Source: Calliopum simillimum
Taxonomy: Eukaryota; Arthropoda; Insecta; Diptera; Lauxaniidae
Assembly (NCBI GenBank): GCA_951812925.1
Contig: OX638368.1
Coordinates: 127,061,309-127,125,308, forward strand
DNA length: 64,000 bases
Reading direction: 5' to 3'
Shown: piece after piece, positions 45,476 through 55,988 of the stretch
Layout of the letters: every line of letters begins with the position of its first letter
Numbering within the stretch: the first letter of the stretch is position 1
The notes under the pieces: model-generated
The model's database searches: none
Told to the model about the DNA's origin: nothing
The model's input: only the letters and a program-made list of their open reading frames with translations
Position numbers and translations under genes: made by a program

Positions 45476-47208
45476 CACTGTGGAACAAAATTTGGTCACC
45501 AAAAGCTTACTCGGATCTGACGCTGCGGGGTGAAAATATAGGCTAAAATAAAAGATCATTTGGCTCAGTTTGTTCAAATTGGCTCTAGTTTTCGAGAAAA
45601 GGCCGTTTGAATTTTGCACCTTGAATTATGTGGTTTTTTCAATATATCTCGTAAGTTGACTGAGTTTTATTGCATTTGGTGGTGGGGTTTTGTTTGTCTC
45701 ATCCATATCTACTCCTTAATTACCAAATCAGTATTTTTGGATGCACTTTTGGCAAGTTAGAGCACAAAATTCCCAAAAAAGTGATATTTTTCGCCTTTTA
45801 TGACATTCGGCTTCATAGAAATCACCCGAGTGGTGGATTTATGCCTTTTAACCTATAGCCGAGATCCATACAAACACTTTCATATAATAAATGTTTCATA
45901 TGGGCAAAAATTTCTCAAGTGAGCCACCTCAGAAATTAAACGTAAAAAAGGCTTAAACAAAATGATGTTTTATAACAACTAGTAAAGATTTTGTAAAAAT
46001 GTTTTTTTTAGAGATATTCAGCATAGGTCGGGGAATAAAATGGTGTTTTTGATAAGTAAAAAAATGTTTCATTTATTATTGAAAATCTCTATTTCAAATA
46101 GGTACATAAAAATAAAGCAACTTCTTTGCCTCTGCGAAAACTATTAAAAATAGGTAAGCACTCTCCACTTGTCAAGAAGTTATATTCCAGAAAAAAAATT
46201 GGGGTAATCGATATTGGTTCAAAAGTTATTAACAATATAGTGATGTCATGCAAGTCTTTTTTCAGCATTAGAGAAAAACAACGCATCTTGCGAAAAAAGT
46301 GTATATGACATAAAATGCTTAGAATTATCTAAGGAATATGTGTGAATTTTTTCAGAATTTTCTGAGACATTTTATAATTTTTCAAAAGGTCCGAAAAAAA
46401 AAATTTGATATGTTCCAAAAAAATTCACACGTATTCCTTAGATAATTCTAAGCATAACTTTTGAACCAATATCGATTACCCCAATTTTTTTTTCTGGAAT
46501 ATAGTTTCTTGACAAGTGGAGAGTGTTTACCTATTTTTAATAGTTTTCGCAGAGGCAAAGAAGTTGCTTTATTTTTATGTACCTATTTGAAATAGAGATT
46601 TTCAATAATAAATGAAACATTTTTTTACTTATCAAAAACACCATTTTATTCCCCGACCAATGCTAAATTTCTCTAAAAAAAACATTTTTACAAAATCTTT
46701 ACTAGTTGTTATAAAACATCATTTTGTTTAAGCCTTTTTTACGTTTAATTTCTGAGGTGGCTCACTTGAGAAATTTTTGCCCATATGAAACATTTATTAT
46801 ATCAAAGTGTTCGTATGGATCTCGGCTATAGGTTAAAAGGCATAAATCCACCACTCGGGTGATTTCTATTAAGCCGAATGTCATAAAAGGCGAAAAATAT
46901 CACTTTTTTGGGAATTTTGTGCTCTAACTTGCCAAAAGTGCATCCAAAAACACTGATTTGGTAATGAAAGAGTAGATATGGATGAGACGAACAAAACCCC
47001 ACCACCAAATGCAATAAAACTCAGTCAACTTACGAGATATATCGAAAAAACCACATAATTCAAGGTGCAAAATTCAAACGGCCTTTTCTCGAAGACTAGA
47101 GCCAATTTGAATAAACTGAGCCAAATGGCCTTTTATTTTGGCCTATATTTTCACCTCGCAGCGTCAAGTCCGGGTTAACTTTTGGTGACCAAATTTTGTT
47201 CCACAGTG
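45476..47208. mobile_element. 1.73-kb near-perfect palindromic (foldback) element
   Basis: Left arm 45476 to about 46345 and right arm about 46425-47208 are inverted copies at very high identity. The outer ends are CACTGTGGAACAAAATTTGG and its complement. A short unpaired centre lies near 46390. The right arm lacks about 90 bases present in the left (about 46226-46312). TAA occurs directly outside both ends (45473-45475, 47209-47211) and may be the target duplication. The mirrored 62-codon frames are by-products of the symmetry. A diverged relative is at 31210-31770. It sits inside a GCCACGCCC-type unit. Confidence 0.92.
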
Positions 47209-47269
47209 TAATTCAACTAAAAGCAAGCTTTGATCAAAAATTAGGTGAACTCGGACGGGATATATTAGA

Positions 47270-47530
47270 GAATGATCCGCGGTCGAAGACCGCCGCGGAG
47301 CCGGTGTTGGATTTTTGGGAGTTTTAAATCCGGAGCTGCGGCTGTTGTCAATAACAAAATAAGGCGTTAGGATACATCGTTAAGGGGAATATGTCCGTTT
47401 TTTTCTGGGGATTATGTCTGAAAAACTTCCGTAAATGGGTATCAACTCCGAATAATTTGTGGACATAAGACCCATTTACGAAATGAGGATTATGTTCGTG
47501 GGGATTATGTTCGTGGGGATTATGTCATGG
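47270..47530 (+). repeat. GGGGATTATGT motif cluster
   Basis: GGGGAATATGTCCG, GGGGATTATGTCTG and AGGATTATGTTCGT, then GGGGATTATGTTCGT and GGGGATTATGTCATGG, occur at 47385-47525, the last three in tandem. GC-rich CCGCGG-bearing text precedes (47278-47300). Possibly one end of a further motif-rich element. Confidence 0.6.
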
Positions 47531-47539
47531 CACGGCCAT

Positions 47540-48010
47540 AACTAGCTAAAAATTCGTGTGTCAAATGATATGATCGCCAAATATTCTCATGGGTTCGTCT
47601 GGCTGAAAAAATAAAGCAAGCCCTTATACAATTTTTTGAAATTTTTGGTGAAGTTTGAGGTTTTCCGGAAAACACTTCATTCGGGGTCAGCTTAAAACTA
47701 GCTCGAAATTTTTGCGTTTGAAGATTTCATTGCCTACTTTTCCCGCGAATTCGTCTGGCTGAATAAATAAAGTTGGCCATAAAAAATGCTTTTGGAATTT
47801 TTCGGGAAAATTGGTAGTTTTCCTGAAAATGCTTTTCGCTCAAAATTTGCTCGAAACTAGTTCGAAATTCCTGCGTTTAAACATTTTAACTCTAACTCTT
47901 CCCGCAGATTCGTCTGGCTGAAAAAATAAAGTATGCCGTATAAAACAATTTTTCCACTTTTTCGGAAAATGGATAATTTCCCAGAAATCACGAAATAACT
48001 GTTGAAAAGC
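47540..48010 (+). repeat. Three tandem units of about 160 bp
   Basis: TTCGTCTGGCTGAAAAAATA or a one-base variant at about 47593, 47748 and 47909, each followed by AAGCAAGCC-like text and a TTTTCGGAAAA-type block. Diverged tandem repeat. Confidence 0.8.
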
Positions 48011-48790
48011 TCAAAAATAGCTCTAAATTCTCAACCCAAAACATCAAAATCTGTCACACCTGTATGGCTCACTTTATGAACCTGAAATTTTGGCCTAAAC
48101 TCTTGTTTCATTATGTACTGAGAATTTTAATCTGGCAAGATAAGATCCTTTTTGTCACTGCACGTCACATATTGAAATGCTATGTATAGATATATGAAAA
48201 ACAAACATTCATAAACCTAAGTATATAACCTTCAAAATGGGCAAACAACGCGTGCTTTGCACTTTTAGGTTATGTTTTCTTCAAGAGCGTAGCAATGAGG
48301 CGCATCGAGGATTTTGATGTCCGGCAAAGTTTTCTTTTGATAATTTAAATGAAAATTGCTGGCTACCCAAAATGTAGGAACGATTTATGAAATCAGAAAA
48401 AAAAAAACAAAAAATTTATAAAATATTTACACAAGTTCGAGGCTGCGGGCATGAGGTACATAACTTAAAAATTGAAATTTTGCATCGAAAATGGATTAAA
48501 TTTCATCTAATGAATGATATCTATTTTCAGAATTTTGCTTGAACGCCAATTGTTCTGATGTATTAATAATACATATACATATATGGTATTATCAACATCC
48601 TTTTTCTTGACCATTGAGAGTAGTTAGAAAAGTATATGAAAAAACACTGACATCATCTGTGAAACCAATCAAGTGTTACCTGCCTTGAAAAAAGCTCAAA
48701 ATTAATTACTGAAGTTGCTAACTTTAACAAATACCAAAGTACATACACAGCTACACATCTTAACTGTTCAATTCAATTACTATTATTACT
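48011..48790. other. Unassigned intergenic DNA
   Basis: No gene or repeat supported. Confidence 0.5.
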
Positions 48791-48791
48791 T

Positions 48792-48962
48792 ACACAGTGA
48801 AATAAAAATCAGTAAAATTGATCAATAAGAACGATTGAAAGTGTAATAATCCACAAAAAATAGTAAATTGACTATGAGTTTTTGTAAGTTTTCAATCTTA
48901 AATGGTTAGCAATGAACTTGGTCTTTTTGCAGATTAGTGTAAATTTTTTTTGCCGTGTACAC
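48792..48962. repeat. Short element with CACRGYG-like inverted ends
   Basis: About 170 bp from TTACACAGTGAAATAAAAAT to AATTTTTTTTGCCGTGTACA. The ends are imperfect inverted repeats and resemble those of the CACGGAG element at 21738-22461. Confidence 0.4.
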
Positions 48963-51090
48963 TTTTGTTATATGAAGAATTTACATTCTTCATTCAGACA
49001 TTAAAGTCATTCGACATTCAAAATACTTTTATAGTTTGGGGTGGTTCACTTGAAATTTTGCGGCTAAAATGAATTGTAAAAGTTTCGAAATTTTCTATGC
49101 TCCATGGTTATATCTGCACAAGAATACAAACAATAAAAACAATTTCAAGTTTTAACTGTATGAAAACTTTTTCGCAAACTTGCAATTAAATGTTTCAGAA
49201 ACCTCAAAAAAACAAATAAAGGAAGAAGTAGCAGAAGAATAAGGTATTTTTGAGCACATAACTATCTATGTTGAATAATTGGCAAAAATGCTTTTGTTAT
49301 AAATACATACATGTGAACATATCTGTACGTACCAACAATATGTTTCAAATATTTGAAAAGTTAAATTTTAAAGCATATAAATAAAATGTGGGTTTTTTCT
49401 TTCCCTTTATATTGCACAAATTTATTGTATAGTTAAAAATAAACCATAAAAAAAAGAAACAAAACTTATAATCCCACAATACACAACTTGTTTGCGAATT
49501 CGGAAGAGACCTTAATTCCGTGACAACCGCAATTTAATACGATAATTCAGCCACAATCATTTGTAGGTCAACAATATATCCCCCAGCAGCTGAAAATACC
49601 GGCAGCAGCAACTTCCACTTCACAGCCACTTAGGATACAAGCAACCGACCGCATTTACCCAACATAACAATTCGTCACCAACAACCAGCCACCCAACCAA
49701 CCAACCGACCCCAAATACCATTCACCACATGCGCGCCAACATCCATCCGGCAAACACCCAACACAGAAAACGCAACCAAAAGTCATCTGAAACTCATTTA
49801 GACTCATTTTCGACCACAATATTTTACCGATTTCCATTTTAAACTCAAACCAAGAAATAAAAAAATATAAAAAAATTTACAAAGAAATCAGCAGGACGAA
49901 AAAAAAAAAAAATAAAAAATTTGTTAAAGTCAAAAAATCATGCCAACAACAAAAACAACGACAACAACAAAATCAGGAATAAAAGGCAACGGAAGTTCCA
50001 ACCAAAGCATCGGACGCCAATAAACGAAATTTATTGACAGCGGCTGATGCTGGCATTTCTGGAAAATACTGAGGAAAAATCCGCGGGGTATCTCTCGTAA
50101 ATGTGGATGAAGTGTGTGGGATCAGTGAGAGGGAAATTTTTGAAAATCGCATGGTTGGTACCTACTGCATCGTATCGGTTTTGTATGTCTGCTACTGCTC
50201 ATTACGGTTGCATGACGCAGCGATTTGGTAGATTTGGGGCGATTTTGACGTCGCTGTTGCGCCTGCATAGTGTGTTGCACACGTACGCTTTAAGGGATTA
50301 AATTGGGCCGTTAACAGGCACAGTGAATGCCCGATGGGAGCAAAAACTTAAATAAAAAATGTGGAAAGATTTTTATTTATTTTTCTATCTAGTTACTTCA
50401 TAAACATAAGATTTGGAGGGCCGGGGTTTATGGGCCCTTTCGACCTATTTTCCCAAAAACCGGGGTTTAAGTATTCTACAAAATTATTCTTCGAAAAATT
50501 TCACTTGGGGTCATCAAAGACGAGAAACTCTTAAGACTTAAGAAAATGCGTTAAAAAACCAATTTTATAGATTAAATCATTTTTAAACCGCCATCTGGTG
50601 AAATATTATTATTTTTTTACACTTAAACAAAACTTATGTAATACCTTTTTAACAACCCTACGATCATAAATGTTGGTTGATTTTTTCTAGTTGTAGATCA
50701 GTTTACATTATAAGTGATATTACCGGCTTCCCAATAACTTTCAAAAGACGTATAGCATATTCGTGCTTAGGAGACCAAAATACACTTAAAACTGATTTCA
50801 AAACTTTTGGGGTTTTCAAAAGCCTCAAAAGTGTTGTACAGTGTAGTTATCATAATAATAGTTTGACAATTTGTTGACCTGACAGCTTAGCGTAGTTTCA
50901 GCATATTATTCGTTTTTAGTAGAATGTTGTGTTAAGGTCTAGTTTCTGAGTCTAAGCTAATATCCTCTACTTAACAGCTATATATAGCCTTATAGACGAC
51001 ATCGTTAATCCGCATCAGCAGTCGTATTAGCAGTTGCAGTTTGCTATTAGCTACTTTTTCTTGATTATTGGCTGCGTGATTTGTTGACTT
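48963..51090. other. Unassigned DNA; C/A-rich stretch 49500-50050
   Basis: 49500-50050 is unusually C- and A-rich (CAACCAACCAACCGACCCC, AACAACAAAAACAACG) compared with its surroundings. It might be transcribed untranslated sequence. No ORF is convincing; the rest is unassigned. Confidence 0.35.
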
Positions 51091-51091
51091 A

Positions 51092-51345
51092 CACAGAGCG
51101 AAGAAAAAAAAGCATAGTTTGCGTTGCTAAATGACTTTCTACCACGTTTGTGAGTGTTTTAACTACGTTTTGTTGCTGATTTGGATTTAATAACGTTCCA
51201 ACATCAAATTTGTATGGTGTGTTGCTAAATCACTCACGAACATGGTTGAAACTTATTTAGCAACGCTGGTCGCCAAGCATTGTTAAATCCAAATCAGCTA
51301 CGAAACGTAGTCAAAACACTCACGAACGTGGTAAAAGATAATTTC
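51092..51345. mobile_element. Hairpin element with CCACGTTYGTGAGTG motifs
   Basis: Inverted arms: CCACGTTTGTGAGTGTTTTA (51142) through GCTGATTTGGATTTAA, and the complement at 51278-51333. Another motif copy on the minus strand lies near 51233, and one on plus near 51522 outside. ACACAGAGCGAAG occurs at 51093 and 51509. Confidence 0.7.
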
Positions 51346-51380
51346 AAAACAAATAGACTTTCAGTCAACCTCACAATGAT

Positions 51381-51452
51381 GATGGCAGTGGCAGAGTTCG
51401 TTAACATCCGCATATATCACACGATAGGTTCCAGGTTCAAATCTCCCCAATA
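51381..51452 (+). repeat. tRNA-like SINE head
   Basis: GATGGCAGTGGCAGAGTTCG (A-box region) and GGTTCAAATCT (B box, 51434-51444) are spaced as in a tRNA gene with an intervening segment. No proper acceptor stem or CCA-adjacent pairing is visible, so it is not called a tRNA gene. Confidence 0.5.
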
Positions 51453-52239
51453 CCAAACAAAAAAGCTATTTATTTAAAGCAAAGATTTAATATAAATTTA
51501 TATACACAGAGCGAAGGAAAAACCACGTTCGTGAGTATTTTAACTACGTTTCGTTGCTGATTAATTTTTCTCTACGAAAGTCCTTATTTATCTTTTTCTA
51601 GGGAGGTTATAATGATTGTAATGAAAAATTCGAGTATCTGATAGTAAAAAAGCTACAAGCAAAGTTGGAGTGGAGTCAATCTTCGCGTAATCGATATAGA
51701 TTTGAGTTGACATCTCCGATATTTTTGAAAATTGGTGAAAAGTTAGTATTTGACATATATATAACTGTGGTAAAATAATTTTGCGAAGTTCCGAAACTTT
51801 CCAAGATTGCGGCCATAGGAAATTCGATCCAACTTTTGGATACTCATATATTTGAAAAATCATAGCTCCTCGGCTTTTTATCCGATTTTGATAAAATTTT
51901 CAGAGCATGTGTAAAAAAGTATAGGTTTTTGAAAAACAACTACACTGAATCTTGAATCTTTTTTGAATTTCGGAAAATCAGTTTACCACATTCATATGTA
52001 TATCAAATACTAACTTTTCACCAATTTTCAAACAAATCGGTGATGTCAATCCAAATTTTAATCGATTACACAAAGATTGTCCCAATGAAATTTTTAGGGT
52101 TTGTGTAGAAAAGTATGAGCTTTTGAAAATAAATAGGCAAATGAAATCGGTTCAGTCCCTGTTTCTATACCTAAATTTCAACCGATTTGCTTGACTTTTT
52201 TTTTTGGAAAGGTTGTGAGGAGAAGCAGTGCATAGGACT
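51453..52239. other. Repeat-like unassigned DNA
   Basis: TACTAACTTTTCACCAATTT and its inverted form near 51740 suggest a decayed inverted repeat. No gene. Confidence 0.4.
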
Positions 52240-52860
52240 ATATTTTTTTGAAAAGTGGGTGGTGCCACGCCTCCAAATGGCAAAAACGCACTCACGGCTC
52301 AAACACTGCATCGATTTTTATGAAATTTGGTATAGAAATAGGGTTAGCAGTTGGGAACTTTAAAATTACCATTTTGTTTTTTAGTAGGCGGTACCACGCC
52401 CCTAACTGGAAAACGATATGAAGGCTAAACCACTGCATCGATATTTATGAAATTTGGTATGGAGATAGGGTTAAGTCTAATGAACGATACCATGATTGAT
52501 TTTTTATGAATTTCGGTATGGGCATAAAATGAACGGGACAGAAAGATATCAAAAACTATTATGTTTTAAATAGGCGATGCCATGGCATAAAATGAACGGG
52601 ACAGAAAGATATCAAAAACTATTATGTTTTAAAGAGGTGGTGCCACGCCCCTAAATTGAAAAAACGCTCCCACGGCTAAGCCACTGCATCGATTTTTATA
52701 AAATTTGGTATAGAGATAGGGTTAGCACTAAGGAACGCTACCATGATTGATTTTTATGAATTTTGGTATGGGCATAAAATGAACGGGACAGAAAGATATC
52801 AAAAAGGAGTTACATGCCTCTAAATGGAAAGCACACTGTTGCAACTAAGCTGCTGCCCCG
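52240..52860 (+). repeat. Tandem GCCACGCCC units, second family
   Basis: Units of about 130-150 bp carrying GGTGCCACGCCCCTAAATTG-type text, CACTGCATCGATTTTTATGA and ATTTGGTATAGAGATAGGG. A 70-bp block with AAATGAACGGGACAGAAAGA occurs three times (52517, 52580, 52776). Related in motif to, but distinct from, the hairpin-ended family. Confidence 0.75.
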
Positions 52861-53104
52861 ATGCAGATAACCCGAACCCTAAGAAAGAATATTTAAAGCT
52901 TTTTGTGTTTTATCGACCAAGAAAGGGTATACAAACTTTATGTTTTATTTTATGGTTAAATTGAAATGGTCCATTTCGGCCACAAGGCGAACTCTAGTTT
53001 AAAGAAAAAGTAAAGAACATTTTATTTTAATTGGAAAAAACGGTTTCTTCTTTTTTAAAGCCATTTTGGGGCTTGGAGCACCCTTTCTTTAAAAAAATAC
53101 AATA

Positions 53105-53697
53105 CCAGAGTATATTCACTTTGTCCTTCCGTTTGTAACGCAGAGAAGGAGGCGATATAGCCATGTCCGTCTGTCTGGCTGGATGGCTGTGTGTGGAAAT
53201 ACGCTTTTTGGGAAAACTAAGCAAGATAATTCAATCAAAATTTGGTGCACAGCCTTCGGCGTCAAAGATAGCTCGGGGGATTGAAAATAAGCGAAATCGG
53301 TCAACGGACACGCCTACCGCCCATACAAAAAATATATTCAAAATGCAACTTTTTGAGTTTTTTTCACGATAATGCAACCAAAATACACATAAATACTACG
53401 AATTGTAAGCGCAAGCTCTGAACAAAAACCAGAAAAATTCGGATAAGAGAGCGTGGCACCTCCAATATAAGCCAAAGCTTCGAAACGCTATACTGAAAGC
53501 GTTTTTTAAGATAATCAAACTAAATTTTACTCAAATGCTAAGAACTATAAATTCAAACTCTGACAAAAAGCTGGGTGAATTCGGACAAGAGGGCGTGGTA
53601 CCTCCCATATAAGCAAAACTTTCAAAATACTGCTGTGTAGGGTATTTAATGTTTGGCCAGGCCAAAGGTAACACCCTTACTAGTTTTTATCTTGCGA
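53105..53697 (-). repeat. GCCACGCCC dispersed repeat, copy 6
   Basis: Reverse-oriented copy. It has the 3' part (CTTTGTCCTTCCGTTTGTAA, GCTGGATGGCTGTG), two internal units (AGAGGGCGTGGTACCTCCCA) and the 5' end GGTAACACCCTTACTAGTTT. The small Lys/Arg frames here are repeat text. Confidence 0.8.
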
Positions 53698-53699
53698 TC

Positions 53700-55920
53700 T
53701 TCAAAAGCGTGGTATCTTTTGCGGTTTTCAAATTTCTGAGTTTTTGAAGTTGTTGAATGTTGTGTTTATCATGAGTCGTTGGTGCGCGTGCTACCAAATA
53801 GGATTGCCACTGTCAAGACAGCATTTTTTTTTCTGTGACCCCCAGTGGGTGAAGGATTTAGGGGGTGGGCTATCAGGGCTAAAATCCTCCATAAGCTCTA
53901 AATTGTGACTGGATATAAAAGGAAAATTGTAAATTAGATCTCAAAATTGTCCGACTTTACGACTTTACGACTTTTAACTTGTTATAACAAAGTTTTTGGA
54001 AAAAGGGTATCAAAAAAACGGGCTAAGGTGTTTTAGAAGCTTAACATGATATCAAGCAAGGAACAATTTTCTAGAGTATCTTAACCCATTACATATGTTT
54101 TTATGAATCTCTTTGAATTTTTTTTTTTTAAAACTTGGGTATAGTGGTCTAAAATTTTCTACAAAAATATTACACGAAAATTCTATACTAATTTTTTAAA
54201 TTTGAAACTAAATTCATTTGCTTCCAATCACCAATCAAATTCACTGTGCCACTGTTGGTAGTGTCCACAACATAAATAAATGAAAGAACCAACGAATTTC
54301 ACTCAGTAGTCAGAGATGTGGCATAGTGAGCCAGACAAACACAGAACACTAAAGCACTTGGCACAGTAAAGAACACTTGAAATTGATGGCGTTGCCTGGA
54401 GTGGTTGTTGTGGGTTAAATTTTGTGTACAGTGATGTCGTCAGTACTATTGCCTAAATTCACTTACTATGCTTAAACATAGCGGGTGGGCCGGAATCAAT
54501 GACGGCGATTTTGTTGATTTGCTGAAATCGATTCTTATATCAATTTTTGTAGTAGGTAGTATTAGTAGTAGTAGTTTTTGTTGTTGTCGGTGTTGCAGCT
54601 TTTGTTCTATTCATTCAAGCGCATCCGTGTACTTTTGGGTACAATTCGCATTTTTATCGGATTTGAACAAACGAAACATCCACACAACCGTATTGAAATC
54701 GATTTTGTATTCCGCGATATTTCGTAACATTTTTCCGGTCGATGCTGCTACAGCTCCTACGCCGTTTTTTGTTGATTTTTTTGGGGACACTTTTTTGGTG
54801 CTTTAAATTTTTGAGCATCCGTTCGCGTTCCTCTTCGCATTCATTTTATCGTTGTGTTGGTTCATTTGGTTATATATTGTTGTTGTTGTTGTTGTTATTG
54901 TTATTGCTTCTGTTGCTGTAGTTTTTGTTGTTGTTGTTATTGTTGATGTTGGTGTTGTTGTTGCTATTGTATTGATATTATTTTGTTGTTCCTGGGGTCG
55001 TTGTAGTCCCATGTCGTCGCCTTGTATCAACAGCATCAGCGCCATTGTCGTCGTGGGAAAATGTAGCATGGCCCCCACAGCAGAGTGAGTTGAATTGAGA
55101 GAGAGCATAATAATAAATCCTTTTCTGATTGAAAAGGCTTTATTTTTGCGAATCAGTATGATTTAAGCAAGGATAACGCTAAAGTGCTGTTGTGTTGTTG
55201 TGTGTAGGCATTACAGTGTAATGAAATAGCCCGAATGGTGAATTAAACGAAAAAGCCCATTTGTGCTTGTGCTATCAAGGTTGTTGTCATCATCAGCAGC
55301 AGCAGCAGCATCGTTTCACTTGCTCCCTAGAGATATAGAGAATAGTGAAGTGGACGAGCAAATTTAAAGATATCCATGACTTTCGGCAGTTTCTTGAAGT
55401 GTCGTCGCTCGCTTTCTCACGATAGTTTAGTTTGTGAAACTGCTTTGACATATTTTAATTGTTTTCGATTTAGATTTTTTTTCTACTGTTGGTTGTTAGC
55501 TTTTAGCCGACGTAAAATTAATTAAAAATGGCCATTAAAAGTTTTTACCTTTTCAACATGATTTTTGATCTTTGTTTTAATGGTTTATTTTGGTAAAGTC
55601 AAAATTGCAACCAAATGTTAAGCTTTTAATTGAGAGAAATAATTTAAAATTATTATGTTTCGTAGAAAATTGTTTGATATTAAAAGCTTTACATATTATT
55701 ACATATTTAGGCATATGAGAATGTTAAGCAAGAACTTTAATTTTGAAGTTTTGGATTTTAGGTACTTTTCCCATTTTTTTTTTCCCATTCCAAGCAATCT
55801 AACATATGTATATCATACAATAGTCAACATGTCGCATACTTTTTTTTAAATCGAAAAAGGTACTAACTGCTTCTTTTACCGTAAATGTAAGGGCGAGCAT
55901 ATGGTAACAATCAATCATCT
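53700..55920. other. Unassigned intergenic DNA with (GTT)n
   Basis: Includes an imperfect (GTT)n tract at 54878-54985 and CAGCAGCAG at 55296. TTTCACTCAGTAGTCAGAG near 54298 has an initiator-like TCAGT but no supporting exon. No gene called. Confidence 0.4.
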
Positions 55921-55988
55921 ACGCACAGAAAAAAAAAAGATCGTACTAATTTATTTCTAGTAAATTTTATTAGAATTTCAAGTCAATA

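Noticed and set aside
45670..47014. Two near-identical 62-codon ORFs in opposite orientation
   Set aside because: Mirror images created by the palindrome at 45476-47208; no sign of a conserved protein.
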